Positions 53,124 to 62,984 of a DNA stretch of 64,000 nt are shown one piece after another. Every line of letters starts with the position of its first letter. The stretch's first letter is position 1. Source of the DNA: Alphaproteobacteria bacterium (GTDB lineage: Bacteria; Pseudomonadota; Alphaproteobacteria; UBA2966); NCBI GenBank assembly GCA_018654745.1, contig JABILA010000026.1, forward strand, positions 1 through 64,000. The letters run 5' to 3'. The notes under the pieces were generated by a model, which had not been told where the DNA came from, searched no databases, and was given only the letters and a program-made list of their open reading frames with translations. The translations under genes were made by a program, and so were the position numbers.

Positions 53124-54239
53124 GTGAGTGACCACGAATTTTTGTCCACCCCGGAAGAGCTTCTGGAAGAGGCCCGTGCCGGTCGCATGATCGTTCTGGT
53201 GGACGATGAAGATCGCGAAAACGAGGGTGACCTGGTCATCCCAGCCGAAATGGCAACGCCGGACATCATCAACTTCATGGCCAAAAATGGCCGTGGCCTG
53301 ATCTGCCTGACACTTTCCAGCGAACGAGTGAAGGAACTGGATTTGCCTTTGATGGCAGCCCACAACCGCACCCGTCACGGCACAGCATTTACAGTTTCAA
53401 TCGAAGCCGTTGAAGGCGTTACCACCGGCATCTCCGCCGCAGATCGTGCAAAAACAATTGAAGTTGCTATCGATCCTGCCAAGGGAAAAACGGACATTCA
53501 CAGCCCGGGTCACGTATTCCCGCTGGTTGCCAAGGATGGTGGCGTATTGGTGCGTGCCGGTCATACCGAAGCTGCGGTTGATATCGCCAGGTTGTCCGGG
53601 ATGAACCCTGCCGGCGTCATCTGTGAGATCATGAACGATGATGGCACCATGGCGCGGTTGCCCGACCTCGTGAAATTTGCCCAGTTCCATGGTTTGAAAG
53701 TCGGCACGATTGCGGATTTGATCGCGTACCGCCGCCGCAACGACAAACTGGTAGAAAAAACAGTTGAGACGGATTTCAGCAGCCGGTATGGCGGCGATTT
53801 CAAGCTGCATGTTTATATCAACAAGGTCGAGTATGCAGAGCATATTGCCCTTGTAAAAGGCGATATAAGTGGTGACGAGCCGGTACTGGTTCGGATGCAC
53901 GCCCATTCTGTTCTGAACGATGTTCTGGCAGGGGAAGGCCCTGCTGGCTGGCAACTTGAATCGGCCATGCGGGAGATCGAGCGGGAAGGGCGCGGCGTTA
54001 TTGTGTTGCTGCGTGAGCCTCGTCGAACAAGCCTTTCTGACCAGGTTCGGCAAAGTCTTGGGCAGCCCATTGATGACGGCAAGCATCTACGCGATTACGG
54101 CATTGGCGCCCAGATCATTGCTGATCTTGGCATCCACGAGATGATCCTGCTGTCGAATACCAAACGCAGTGTTGTTGGTATCGAAGGTTATGGATTAAAA
54201 ATTGTCGAACAACGGGCCATTCCAACGCTGGAAAATTAG
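53124..54239 (+). CDS. ribB: RibB with degenerate GTP cyclohydrolase II-like domain (RibBA/RibBX)
   Basis: 371 residues. The N-terminal 3,4-dihydroxy-2-butanone 4-phosphate synthase domain (about 1-205) is intact: [53 protein letters not shown] and [12 protein letters not shown]. The C-terminal half aligns with GTP cyclohydrolase II but lacks its three zinc cysteines: [21 protein letters not shown] is [20 protein letters not shown] here, and RQEGRGIGL is REPRRTSLS. So it should make only the butanone phosphate, as in RibBX-type hybrids; GTP cyclohydrolase II must come from elsewhere. Confidence 0.93.
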   Translation: MSDHEFLSTPEELLEEARAGRMIVLVDDEDRENEGDLVIPAEMATPDIINFMAKNGRGLICLTLSSERVKELDLPLMAAHNRTRHGTAFTVSIEAVEGVTTGISAADRAKTIEVAIDPAKGKTDIHSPGHVFPLVAKDGGVLVRAGHTEAAVDIARLSGMNPAGVICEIMNDDGTMARLPDLVKFAQFHGLKVGTIADLIAYRRRNDKLVEKTVETDFSSRYGGDFKLHVYINKVEYAEHIALVKGDISGDEPVLVRMHAHSVLNDVLAGEGPAGWQLESAMREIEREGRGVIVLLREPRRTSLSDQVRQSLGQPIDDGKHLRDYGIGAQIIADLGIHEMILLSNTKRSVVGIEGYGLKIVEQRAIPTLEN

Positions 54240-54328
54240 GCTTTTGGCGGCTATTGTAGCGGTTACGTATTGTTAAATGTGCAAGTTGTAGACTGGCACA
54301 GGTTTTTTCTGATTAAAGGTACAAGACG

Positions 54329-54790
54329 ATGGATGAAGGTCCTTATCTGCTGGTCATCGATTCCGAGTATTACGCGGACGTTTCGGAAGAATTGGTCAAA
54401 GGTGCATTGGCGGAAATAGGCAAATCTGGCGGCACCTATACCCGTGTATCAGTGCCCGGCGCATTTGAAATTCCAGGTGCAATCCGGATGGCTGTGCGAT
54501 CACTGGAACTGGTTGGCGGTCGACGTCGTTTTGATGGCTATGTTGCGCTGGGGTGCGTGATCAGGGGCGAAACCAGCCACTATGATCACGTCTGCCAGGA
54601 AGTGACCCGCGGTCTTATGGATATTGCCCTGAACTTCTCGGTCGCTGTTGGAAATGGCGTACTGACTTGTGAAAACAAGGAACAGGCGATGTTTCGCGCC
54701 AACCCTGAAAAAGGCAACAAGGGTGGATTTGCCGCTGCTGCTGCGATCCGTATGATTGACGTCAAACGTCAGATTTTGCCGCCTCGATGA
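54329..54790 (+). CDS. ribH: 6,7-dimethyl-8-ribityllumazine synthase
   Basis: 153 residues. VPGAFEIPGAIRMAVRS, YVALGCVIRGETSHYDHVCQEVTRGL with the catalytic His, and GVLTCENKEQAMFRA are diagnostic. It joins the RibB and RibD products. ATG follows AAGG at short spacing. nusB overlaps the stop by four bases. Confidence 0.96.
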   Translation: MDEGPYLLVIDSEYYADVSEELVKGALAEIGKSGGTYTRVSVPGAFEIPGAIRMAVRSLELVGGRRRFDGYVALGCVIRGETSHYDHVCQEVTRGLMDIALNFSVAVGNGVLTCENKEQAMFRANPEKGNKGGFAAAAAIRMIDVKRQILPPR

Positions 54791-55284
54791 ACGAAAACTC
54801 ACAAAGCGTGCGCCGCAGCGCGGCGCGGCTTGGCGCTGTACAGGCGCTTTATCAGATCGAAACAGCCGATGCGACACCTGATACTGTTATTCGCGAATTT
54901 ATCGACATCAGATTGGGATCAGAAATAGAAGGCGTCGAATATGCCGACGCCGACCCTGAATTTTTTACCGACATCGTTCGTGGTGTATACGGGCAACTTG
55001 AAGATATCGATGCCAAAATAAATGGTGCCTTGTCAGGCAGTTGGGTTACAGCTCGACTGGACCGTACCCTGCGCCAGATATTGCGTGCAGGTGCCTATGA
55101 ATTGATGGCCCGTATTGATGTTCCATCGCGCGTGATTATCAATGAATATGTCGACGTTACGCATTCCTTTTATGAAAACCAGGAACCCGGATTTGCAAAC
55201 GGCGTTCTGGACAAACTGAGCCGTGAACTTCGCCCGGGCGAATTGAAAGACGGTACTTCAAAAGGCAAAGGCAAGGGAAAGTAA
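54787..55284 (+). CDS. nusB: Transcription antitermination factor NusB
   Basis: 165 residues. RRSAARLGAVQALYQIE at the start and LDRTLRQILRAGAYELMARIDVPSRVIINEYVDVTHSF are typical. NusB binds boxA with NusE (S10) in rRNA antitermination. The end is a Gly/Lys-rich tail. Overlap with ribH and one-base spacing to thiL indicate one transcript. Confidence 0.96.
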   Translation: MNENSQSVRRSAARLGAVQALYQIETADATPDTVIREFIDIRLGSEIEGVEYADADPEFFTDIVRGVYGQLEDIDAKINGALSGSWVTARLDRTLRQILRAGAYELMARIDVPSRVIINEYVDVTHSFYENQEPGFANGVLDKLSRELRPGELKDGTSKGKGKGK

Positions 55285-55285
55285 A

Positions 55286-56278
55286 GTGGCCGGTCGGGGC
55301 GAATTTGACCTGATTGCCGACCTGTTTGCGCCGCTGACTTCTTCAACACCCGCTGCACTTGGTCTGAAAGACGACGCCGCTGTCTTCAGCGTCCCGGAAG
55401 GTTTTGACCTGGTGACCACTGTTGATGCAATGGTGGAAGATGTTCATTTTTTTCCGGCAGATGCTGCGAACCTTGTTGCCCGGAAACTGCTCCGCGTAAA
55501 TCTCTCTGATCTTGCGGCCATGGGTGCAAAACCCATCGGGTATCTGCTGACACTGGTCCGGCCATCGACCGTTGGCGAAGATTGGCTGCAGCGTTTTGCG
55601 CATGGCCTGGCTGCCGATCAACGTACATTTAATATTGGTCTGCTGGGTGGGGATACAGTTTCGACCGCAGGGCCACTTGTATTGTCCCTGACGGCCCTTG
55701 GTCAGGTCGCTGCCGGTAAATCTCTTCTTAGAAGCGGGGCGAACCCAGGCGATACAATATATGTATCCGGTACTATTGGTGATGCTGGTCTTGGTCTGGC
55801 GCTTGTTCAGGACCCGGAGGGGCAGGGCTTTGACAATGTCTCCAGGGATGACCGAAATGCCCTGGTCGCCCGATTGCAGTGTCCGGAACCCCGTCTGGAA
55901 TTGGGGCAGGCTCTGGCAGGTGTTGCCACTGCTGCGGTAGATATCTCGGATGGCCTGGTTGCTGATCTTGCCCATATTGCTTCTGCAAGCGACGTTGGCA
56001 TGAAACTGGTATTGTCAGATGTTCCGGTTTCAGATGCTGCTGCCCGTATTGTCGGTACCGATGAAAACTCACGACTGAAGTTGATTGCTGGCGGTGAAGA
56101 TTACGAGCTCGCCTTCACAGCGCCTGAATCGGCCGCATCCAGGATTCGCAAGATTTCAAAGGATCTTGAATTATCCATAACGCCCATTGGCACGGTCACA
56201 GCGGAAAAGATAATCGAGGTCCGGGGGCAAAATGGTGATAGTTTGCCCGTAACATCGAGTGGCTGGACACATTTTTGA
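55286..56278 (+). CDS. thiL: Thiamine-monophosphate kinase
   Basis: 330 residues from a GTG. It phosphorylates thiamine monophosphate to the diphosphate. GLKDDAAVF, TTVDAMVEDVHF, RKLLRVNLSDLAAMGAKP, GLLGGDTVS, VDISDGLVADLAHIA and AGGEDYELAF match the family. Confidence 0.96.
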   Translation: MAGRGEFDLIADLFAPLTSSTPAALGLKDDAAVFSVPEGFDLVTTVDAMVEDVHFFPADAANLVARKLLRVNLSDLAAMGAKPIGYLLTLVRPSTVGEDWLQRFAHGLAADQRTFNIGLLGGDTVSTAGPLVLSLTALGQVAAGKSLLRSGANPGDTIYVSGTIGDAGLGLALVQDPEGQGFDNVSRDDRNALVARLQCPEPRLELGQALAGVATAAVDISDGLVADLAHIASASDVGMKLVLSDVPVSDAAARIVGTDENSRLKLIAGGEDYELAFTAPESAASRIRKISKDLELSITPIGTVTAEKIIEVRGQNGDSLPVTSSGWTHF

Positions 56279-56379
56279 AACGCCTGGTTCGGCCGTCTGT
56301 GGTATCTTAGCTGGATGACCATGAATAAATGTGGCATTATCCGGGCTTCGAATTATCCGCTGGAATTGGCAGGTGACCC

Positions 56380-56826
56380 TTGAGCACTAAAAAGATCATG
56401 ATCGCCGCGTTTGTATTTATCTTCCTGCTGGCTGGCGCAGGCGGTTCGATCTTTCTTGTCTTGGGTAACTTTGAACAATTGTCGGAAGAAGGTATCACCT
56501 TCGAAAAGGTCCCGGGCTATGTCGCCCTTGACGGTGTCAGCCTGCCCGTTTCCCGAAATCGACAGTTCTCTCATTATATGTTTATGGACGCCAAAATCGT
56601 TCTCAAGGATCGTTCTGACTCGGATCTGGTTTTTGCCGAACTGCCGTTTTTCAGAGACAAGGTCTTTCGGGTATTACACAAAGAGAATGTAAACCGCGAA
56701 GATGGCGTACCGGGGATCGACATTCGAGCCATAAAGGACAGCATGTTCAAGGTTGCGATCGAATTGTATGGTGACAAAATCGTCGATGGTGTTCTCGTGA
56801 CAAAATTGATTTTATCGTCTAATTAA
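56380..56826 (+). CDS. Membrane-anchored protein of unknown function
   Basis: 148 residues from TTG 56380, with AGGTGA six bases upstream. One N-terminal membrane segment (MIAAFVFIFLLAGAGGSIFLVL) and a periplasmic beta-rich domain of about 115 residues (PVSRNRQFSHYMFMDAKIVLK ... DIRAIKDSMFKVAIELYGD). The size and architecture resemble FliL-like proteins, and GIDIRAIKDSM-type helices occur there, but no flagellar gene is near, so I leave the function open. Confidence 0.7.
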   Translation: MSTKKIMIAAFVFIFLLAGAGGSIFLVLGNFEQLSEEGITFEKVPGYVALDGVSLPVSRNRQFSHYMFMDAKIVLKDRSDSDLVFAELPFFRDKVFRVLHKENVNREDGVPGIDIRAIKDSMFKVAIELYGDKIVDGVLVTKLILSSN

Positions 56827-56954
56827 AATAATCAATTTTTCGGCACCTGCATGCCGATAACTTCCAAATTCTGCTTGTCAGGTTTTTTCGGCCTGAGAGT
56901 AGTTCCGCACAAGAGTCCGATAAACCTGGTCCCGCCTGTATTTATCTATGGGCG

Positions 56955-58199
56955 GTGGAGATACCCGCCTTGGAACACATGAAACGCAACGTGGCTGTCC
57001 TGTCAGTCTGTCAGGCTCTGGCCAATACAAACAATACTATCCTTATTGCACTTGGTGCCCTGGTCGGATATTCGCTGGCAGATAATAAATTGCTTGCAAC
57101 CTTGCCAGTTGCGAGCGTGATGATTGGAACCATGCTTTTTACGATTCCAGCTTCCTTCTGGATGCGTCGTGTTGGCCGAAAATATGGATTTATAACGGGT
57201 ATCCTCATTGGCATGACGGGTGCTTCAATTTGTTCCTGGGCGATTTACACCCATAATTTCTGGCTATTCTGCGTGGGCACTGGTCTGGTTGGCGTCAATA
57301 ATTCGTTTGTCCAGCAGTATCGCTTTGCTGCCGCGGATGCAGCCAGTGTTGAGTTTCGACCGACAGCAATATCACTGGTCATGTTTGGTGGTGTCGCAGC
57401 CGCTTTTCTGGGACCTCAAAGCGCAAAACTGACCCAGGGGTTATTTGCGTCGTACACTTATCTGGGGTCCTACGTTTCCACGATTGGTATCGCCTTTGTG
57501 GCGGGAACGTTATTACTCCTGGTGCGGATTCCAAATCTGACAGCGGAGCAACGCAGCACATCCGGTCGCCCGCTTAAGGAAATTGCCAAACAACCGGCAT
57601 TTATCGTCGCTGTTGTCGGCGCCATGGTCGGTTATGGGGTCATGAGTTTGATCATGACTTCCACACCGCTTTCTATCGTTGCAGATGCCGAGGCAAGTGC
57701 GAGGGAATTGGGTATCGCATTTGATAAAAAAGCGGCCTTGGGAAATTCCTTTGACGTTATCACGGCCCATGTTGTTGGCATGTTCGGACCTTCCTTCTTT
57801 ACGGGAACGGTGATCAAACGATTCGGTGTTTTAAACGTCATGATGGCTGGAGCTGTATTATTGGCTGCATGTGTTGGCGTTTCCCTGGTTGGTCACGAAC
57901 TGCATCACTATTTTGGTGGTTTGATCGTACTGGGGATTGGCTGGAATTTTCTTTTCATCGGCGGCACGACCCTGCTGACGGAATGTTATAGCGAAAGCGA
58001 GAAAGCCAAGGTTCAGGGCTTTAACGATTTCCTTGTTTTTGGCACGGTTGCTATCGCATCCCTGTCTTCGGGATCGATCTTTCATTTTATGGGCTGGGAG
58101 TCGCTTAATCAGGTCGCCATTCCATTCCTCATCATATCTTTCCTGGCGAGCCTTTGGCTGGCATTGAAACGTCGAAAAGAGGCCCGTATCGCGACCTGA
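56955..58199 (+). CDS. Major facilitator superfamily transporter
   Basis: 414 residues with 12 hydrophobic segments. MFS marks: FWMRRVGRKYGFITGILIGMTGASIC (loop 2-3 motif) and FRPTAISLVMFGGVAAAFLGPQSA. The start could be GTG 56955 or ATG 56979; both precede the first membrane segment. The substrate is unknown and no partner genes adjoin. Confidence 0.87.
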   Translation: MEIPALEHMKRNVAVLSVCQALANTNNTILIALGALVGYSLADNKLLATLPVASVMIGTMLFTIPASFWMRRVGRKYGFITGILIGMTGASICSWAIYTHNFWLFCVGTGLVGVNNSFVQQYRFAAADAASVEFRPTAISLVMFGGVAAAFLGPQSAKLTQGLFASYTYLGSYVSTIGIAFVAGTLLLLVRIPNLTAEQRSTSGRPLKEIAKQPAFIVAVVGAMVGYGVMSLIMTSTPLSIVADAEASARELGIAFDKKAALGNSFDVITAHVVGMFGPSFFTGTVIKRFGVLNVMMAGAVLLAACVGVSLVGHELHHYFGGLIVLGIGWNFLFIGGTTLLTECYSESEKAKVQGFNDFLVFGTVAIASLSSGSIFHFMGWESLNQVAIPFLIISFLASLWLALKRRKEARIAT

Positions 58200-58447
58200 T
58201 AATCGATCGGGCAACGTTCCGATCTGATTATTTCCGGCCCTTTGTTGCAGTGCAGCATGAGGGCTGTTGAAGCGGTTGCCTTTTGTGTCGTTCTCGCTTA
58301 TGTTCCCGCCCGACTTTAAGTGTGGCTTTCATGTTTTTCAGGGCCTTGAGTGACTTTTTGTCGCGAACAGACCTGAATAACGTCGTTTTTTTGCGGGGCC
58401 GCAGGGCTTTAACCAAATTATCTGATTTAACAAGAGGGATACCAACC

Positions 58448-60532
58448 ATGCCAACGTTGTTGTGGTTCGTAATCGGTTGCGGCGTATTAGCCGTACTTTA
58501 CGGTTTATATACCAGCCGATCTATCATGGCCTCCAGTGCCGGTAACGAACGTATGCAAGAGATTGCAGGCGCTATTCAGGAAGGCGCATCTGCCTATCTG
58601 AACCGCCAATACAGGACAATCGCCATCGCCGGTGTTGTCGTTTTCATCATCGCCTTCATCGCACTTGGTTCACTGGCAGCTGCCGGTTTCGCCATTGGCG
58701 CTGTTCTTTCCGGCGCAGCTGGCTACATCGGCATGATCGTATCCGTACGCTCAAACGTCCGTACAGCTGAAGCTGCCCGTGTCGGCCTGGCTGAAGGCCT
58801 GGATGTTGCCTTCAAGGCTGGTGCTGTAACAGGTATGCTGGTTGCCGGTCTGGCACTGCTGTCTGTCGGTGGCTACTACGGTATCCTGCTGAGCATGGAA
58901 GTCAGTGGGCGCGAGCTTATTGATGCCATGGTTGCGCTGGGCTTTGGTGCTTCGCTGATTTCCATCTTTGCCCGTCTGGGCGGTGGTATCTTCACCAAAG
59001 GCGCTGACGTTGGTGCCGATCTGGTGGGTAAGGTTGAAGCCGGTATTCCGGAAGATGATCCCCGTAACCCTGCCGTTATCGCTGATAACGTTGGTGATAA
59101 CGTTGGTGATTGTGCCGGTATGGCAGCTGATTTGTTCGAAACCTATGCTGTGACAGTTGTCGCAACCATGGTTCTGGCCTCGATCTTCTTCGCCAGCGAC
59201 GCCGCCCTGAGTGCTGCGACAATGACCTTGCCTTTGGCCATTGGTGCTGTCTGCATCATCACGTCAATCATCGGTACGTTCTTCGTGAAGCTTGGCGCAA
59301 GCCAGAGCATCATGGGTGCCCTGTACAAAGGTTTCGTGGTTTCAGCTGTTCTTTCAGCCGTCGCCATTTACCCGACCATTGAATATGTTCTTGGCATGGG
59401 TACGGAAATGACCGTAGCCGGTCAGACTTTCACGGGCATGAGCCTGTTCATCTGTGCCGTTGCCGGCCTGGTGGTTACAGGTCTGGTGATCTGGGTGACT
59501 GAATATTACACCTCAACCGATTATCGTCCTGTGCGTATGATTGCAAAGGCTTCCGAAACCGGTCACGGCACGAACGTGATCCAGGGTCTGGCCATTTCAC
59601 TCGAAGCTACGGCTATTCCAGCGCTGATCATCTGCGGTGGTATCGTGGTTGCAAACATGCAGGCTGGCCTCTTTGGTATCGCTATTGCAGCCACCGCCAT
59701 GCTGGCCCTGGCCGGTATGGTTGTTGCTCTTGATGCCTACGGTCCTGTTACAGATAATGCCGGTGGCATTGCAGAAATGGCTGAAATGGACGAATCAGTT
59801 CGTAAAACAACTGATGCGCTCGATGCCGTGGGTAACACAACGAAAGCCGTTACCAAGGGCTATGCCATTGGTTCTGCCGGTCTGGCAGCCCTGGTGTTGT
59901 TTGCTGCCTATACAGAAGACCTCAAGGCATTCTTCCCGGATGTCGTTGTCGACTTCTCTCTCAGCAACCCGTATGTCGTTGTTGGCCTGTTCATCGGTGG
60001 CATGTTGCCGTTCCTGTTCAGTGCCATGGCTATGACCGCTGTGGGCCGTGCTGCTGGTTCTGTTGTGCTGGAGGTTCGCCGCCAGTTCAAGGAAATCCCC
60101 GGTATCATGGAAGGCACAGGCAAGCCTGACTACGGTCGTGCTGTTGATCTGCTGACCAAAGCTGCGGTTAAGGAAATGATGATCCCATCACTTCTGCCAG
60201 TTCTGGCACCTATTGTTGTCTATTATGTCTTCAACTTCATCGCGGGCCAGGGTGCTGCTTTCGCAACCGTTGGCGCCATGTTGATGGGTGTTATCGTTAC
60301 AGGACTGTTTGTCGCCATCTCCATGACGGCAGGCGGCGGTGCCTGGGACAACGCCAAGAAGTACATCGAAGACGGTAACCACGGTGGCAAGGGCTCAGAC
60401 GCTCACCATGCCGCAGTGACCGGTGACACCGTTGGTGATCCTTACAAGGACACCGCTGGTCCAGCCGTGAACCCGATGATCAAGATCACGAACATCGTGG
60501 CTCTGCTGCTTCTGGCAACGCTGGCTCACTAA
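58448..60532 (+). CDS. hppA: Membrane-bound proton-translocating pyrophosphatase, K+-independent
   Basis: 694 residues from ATG 58448 ([12 protein letters not shown]), preceded by AGAGGGA; the track's start adds 55 unrelated residues. It couples pyrophosphate hydrolysis to proton export. [48 protein letters not shown] is the substrate site, present intact. [10 protein letters not shown] has Lys at the position that marks K+-independent enzymes (Ala in K+-dependent ones). About 16 membrane segments. A strong terminator follows. Confidence 0.97.
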   Translation: MPTLLWFVIGCGVLAVLYGLYTSRSIMASSAGNERMQEIAGAIQEGASAYLNRQYRTIAIAGVVVFIIAFIALGSLAAAGFAIGAVLSGAAGYIGMIVSVRSNVRTAEAARVGLAEGLDVAFKAGAVTGMLVAGLALLSVGGYYGILLSMEVSGRELIDAMVALGFGASLISIFARLGGGIFTKGADVGADLVGKVEAGIPEDDPRNPAVIADNVGDNVGDCAGMAADLFETYAVTVVATMVLASIFFASDAALSAATMTLPLAIGAVCIITSIIGTFFVKLGASQSIMGALYKGFVVSAVLSAVAIYPTIEYVLGMGTEMTVAGQTFTGMSLFICAVAGLVVTGLVIWVTEYYTSTDYRPVRMIAKASETGHGTNVIQGLAISLEATAIPALIICGGIVVANMQAGLFGIAIAATAMLALAGMVVALDAYGPVTDNAGGIAEMAEMDESVRKTTDALDAVGNTTKAVTKGYAIGSAGLAALVLFAAYTEDLKAFFPDVVVDFSLSNPYVVVGLFIGGMLPFLFSAMAMTAVGRAAGSVVLEVRRQFKEIPGIMEGTGKPDYGRAVDLLTKAAVKEMMIPSLLPVLAPIVVYYVFNFIAGQGAAFATVGAMLMGVIVTGLFVAISMTAGGGAWDNAKKYIEDGNHGGKGSDAHHAAVTGDTVGDPYKDTAGPAVNPMIKITNIVALLLLATLAH

Positions 60533-60555
60533 GCCTGCGATACCGAAACAAAAGA

Positions 60556-60586
60556 ACCCGCCCCGGGAAACCGGGGCGGGTTTTTT
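60556..60586 (+). terminator. Rho-independent terminator after hppA
   Basis: ACCCGCCCCGG and CCGGGGCGGGT pair perfectly around GAAA, followed by a run of T residues. It lies about 24 bases after the hppA stop and ends the convergent transcript from the left. Confidence 0.92.
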
Positions 60587-60613
60587 GTTGTCACAAAAAG
60601 AAGCTAAAAAAAA

Positions 60614-61111
60614 CTAGCCGCCGGTACTGTCATTTGTAAAGCGGCCAAGGTTGCCGAACATCTGTTTCAGGATACCCAGTTCACGCCCGTGCGAGACCGT
60701 CCTGTGGCCAACGGGAATAATATTGCGTGCGTCATCCATGGCGTAACGACGTACAGCTTTCACAAAGCCGGTTTTGTCAAAGTCGATTGCCACGACCTGC
60801 TGGTCCAGCATTTCTTCCTCAAAAAAGGCCAATTGCTGGCTGCGTCGCGATACATAATACCAGGTACTGCTTTCGAAAGTTGACACGCTGGTAGGGGAGC
60901 CCACCAGACGAACAACTTTTCGTTTGTTGTCTACGCCGTTCTTGAGCTTGTTTATGGTCTCGGCGGTCGGGACGTAGCCACGGACATATTCTGTGGGTGT
61001 ACAGGCCCCGACGGCCGTCAACAGGCCCAGCACGACCACAGACGCCCTGACAGCACGGTTCAGGCTCTTCAGGCCTCCGGTTTTTTGCAATATATTTTTG
61101 TCAGAAAACAT
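60614..61111 (-). CDS. bamE: Outer-membrane assembly lipoprotein BamE (SmpA/OmlA)
   Basis: 165 residues. A lipoprotein signal peptide with lipobox LTAVGAC (lipidated Cys about 37) precedes the BamE domain: RGYVPTAETINKLKNGVDNKRKVVRLVGSPTSVSTFESSTWYYVSRR. BamE is part of the beta-barrel assembly machine at the inner face of the outer membrane. Its place before the cytochrome chaperone and DUF177 genes, divergently, is usual in alphaproteobacteria. Confidence 0.94.
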   Translation of the reverse strand: MFSDKNILQKTGGLKSLNRAVRASVVVLGLLTAVGACTPTEYVRGYVPTAETINKLKNGVDNKRKVVRLVGSPTSVSTFESSTWYYVSRRSQQLAFFEEEMLDQQVVAIDFDKTGFVKAVRRYAMDDARNIIPVGHRTVSHGRELGILKQMFGNLGRFTNDSTGG

Positions 61112-61256
61112 CAGCTATCGTTTTGTTTGATCCCGTGTTAGACACTGCGTCCAGCACCGGGTATTTGTCTCGTCGCGCAAAACTGCACTGCTCACCGGTC
61201 CCTGTCAACGACAGCGCAGGCCGCAACGCCAGAATAATGTAAAAGTTCGAAATCTT

Positions 61257-61823
61257 ATGTTCTTAAGCCGTCTTTTCAAAGAGCCAAAACGCAAGGCAGA
61301 CGCCCGAAATTTGTACGAGGCATTGGTCATTCAGGCCCGTACACCAGCCTTTTACGCCGATCACAGTGTCCCGGATACCGTCGATGGCCGTTTTGACATG
61401 ATAATTCTGCATGTCTGGATCGTCTTGAGCCATTTCAAGACGGTGCCGGCGGACCTGCAGGCAAGACGCGAGAAGCTCGGGCAGGCATTGTTTGACCACA
61501 TGATTCAGGATTTTGACCGGAACGTGCGCCAGATCGGCATTTCCGATGTGCGCGTTGGCAAACATATGAAGGCCATGGCCAAGGCTTTTTATGGCCGTCT
61601 GGCGGCCTACGATGAAGCTGTATCAACCGGATCATTGGCCAACGCCCTGAAACGAAACGTTTTTGGCAAGGTGGATTTAGTGGATGAAGTACTCGACATA
61701 CAGTCGCAATACCTTGAGGAATATGTGCAAAAACAGGCCGTTTTTCTGGCGACTCAGGACTTTGAAGCACTTTTAGATGGAAAAATAGCTTTCCAGGCTG
61801 AATTCAGTGCGGAAAGCCGTTGA
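61257..61823 (+). CDS. Ubiquinol-cytochrome c chaperone family protein
   Basis: 188 residues, fitting the Cbp3/UQCC-type family: LYEALVIQARTPAFYADHSVPDTVDGRFDMIILHVWIVLSHF and HMIQDFDRNVRQIGISDVRVGKHMKAMAKAFYGRL are characteristic. It assists assembly of the cytochrome bc1 complex. ATG follows an AT-rich leader without a strong ribosome-binding site. The DUF177 gene comes about 175 bases later. Confidence 0.92.
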   Translation: MFLSRLFKEPKRKADARNLYEALVIQARTPAFYADHSVPDTVDGRFDMIILHVWIVLSHFKTVPADLQARREKLGQALFDHMIQDFDRNVRQIGISDVRVGKHMKAMAKAFYGRLAAYDEAVSTGSLANALKRNVFGKVDLVDEVLDIQSQYLEEYVQKQAVFLATQDFEALLDGKIAFQAEFSAESR

Positions 61824-61948
61824 CCCGGGCCAAAGCATTGCGTATTTTGCCGCGCGCTTACCATATTTTGGGAGCTAGGGTGTTATCAATCTTGATTGAA
61901 ACACTTGATGACTGTAACCAGCTGCGAAGCAAAGAAGATTTGAGAAAA

Positions 61949-61975
61949 AGCGATCCCGGGCGAACCGGTATCGCT
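61949..61975 (+). repeat. Hairpin resembling one arm of the paired-hairpin repeat
   Basis: AGCGAT and ATCGCT, with inner CCGG/CCGG, form a 10 bp stem with one mismatch. The outer arms match the GCGATTCC/GGAATCGC hairpin of the repeats at 14.3 and 25.3 kb. It lacks the second hairpin and has no U tract, so it is a single degenerate arm at most. It ends just before the DUF177 ribosome-binding site. Confidence 0.4.
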
Positions 61976-61997
61976 CTTGATACCGGTGGAGGACAAT

Positions 61998-62663
61998 ATG
62001 TCCGATAACAACGGTAATGTCATTCAGGAAGCCGAGTTCAGCCGTATCATCCGTGTTGATAATATCGCGGAAGATGGGGAAGTTATTGCGTTTTCAGCGA
62101 CGGAAGCTGAACGTGAAGCTCTGGCAACAAGAATGGGATTATTGGCGATGGAAAGTTTCCAGGCTGACGTGACCGCGTCGCCGTTGCTTTCACGTCAACA
62201 GCAGCGGGGTCCTTACAAGGGGATTCATCTGCATGTCGCATTCCGGGCGGATGTGATACAGTCTTGCGTCGTGACACTTGAGCCCGTAACGGCGACGGTG
62301 TCACATGAGTTTGAAGTTGATTTCCTGCCGAAAGGCGCTGATCCGGCTGATGTTATTGGCACGGGATCGCCCGGGACGACAGGGAATGACAAAAAGTTGC
62401 CTGAAACCGTCGATGACTGGCTGGAAAGCCTGGAAGACGGTGAAATGGTATTTGATGCCGATGATGTAGATCCGCCTGAAATATTGCGTGGCGGTGTTGC
62501 TGAAATCGGTGAGTTGATAGTCGAAAACCTGTCCCTGTCTCTGGACCCCTATCCCCGTCGTGACGATGTGGAGATGGAAAAAACCCGGAGCGGAGACAAT
62601 GACGAAGATAATGTGGTGCGGGACAACCCGTTTGCTGTATTGGCTTCGTTGAAGACGGATTGA
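61998..62663 (+). CDS. yceD: DUF177 (YceD family) protein
   Basis: 221 residues from ATG 61998, with GGAGGA seven bases upstream. EFSRIIRVDNIAEDG starts the YceD fold, and RADVIQSCVVTLEPVTATVSHEFEVDFLP carries the conserved Cys and the VTLEPV motif. Acidic stretches fill the rest. YceD-type proteins take part in 23S rRNA maturation and nearly always precede rpmF, as here. Confidence 0.92.
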   Translation: MSDNNGNVIQEAEFSRIIRVDNIAEDGEVIAFSATEAEREALATRMGLLAMESFQADVTASPLLSRQQQRGPYKGIHLHVAFRADVIQSCVVTLEPVTATVSHEFEVDFLPKGADPADVIGTGSPGTTGNDKKLPETVDDWLESLEDGEMVFDADDVDPPEILRGGVAEIGELIVENLSLSLDPYPRRDDVEMEKTRSGDNDEDNVVRDNPFAVLASLKTD

Positions 62664-62763
62664 GATCGCGACTGGAATTCCCGTTTTCGGGAACATTCAG
62701 GAATTTGAGCGTACCGGTATGATGTTGTATTGTACCGGGAACTGATAGAGGAATAACCGAGTT

Positions 62764-62949
62764 ATGGCCGTACCAAAGAGTAAGATTTCGACGTCCCGGC
62801 GTGGACAACGACGATCACATGACAGTCTGGTGTCAGCATCACACGAAGAATGTCAGGAATGCGGTGAGCTGAAGCGCCCGCATCACGTTTGCGGTGAATG
62901 CGGCCACTACAATGGCCGTGAAGTAGTCGACGCCTCGGCTTCAATTTAA
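62764..62949 (+). CDS. rpmF: 50S ribosomal protein L32
   Basis: 61 residues. [22 protein letters not shown] and the zinc-ribbon-like CQEC ... CGEC pair are typical of L32. It lies between DUF177 and plsX, a conserved order. Upstream at 62678-62692 a small TTCCCG/CGGGAA hairpin precedes its leader but lacks a U tract. Confidence 0.96.
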   Translation: MAVPKSKISTSRRGQRRSHDSLVSASHEECQECGELKRPHHVCGECGHYNGREVVDASASI

Positions 62950-62984
62950 AGTCGGATCACCCGGAATGACCGGAGTGAACCGCT

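Noticed and set aside
51300-54330. FMN riboswitch before the riboflavin genes
   Set aside because: No RFN-type conserved stems were seen before ribD, ribE, ribB or ribH; genes are tightly packed and the ribB-ribH gap is only about 90 bases.
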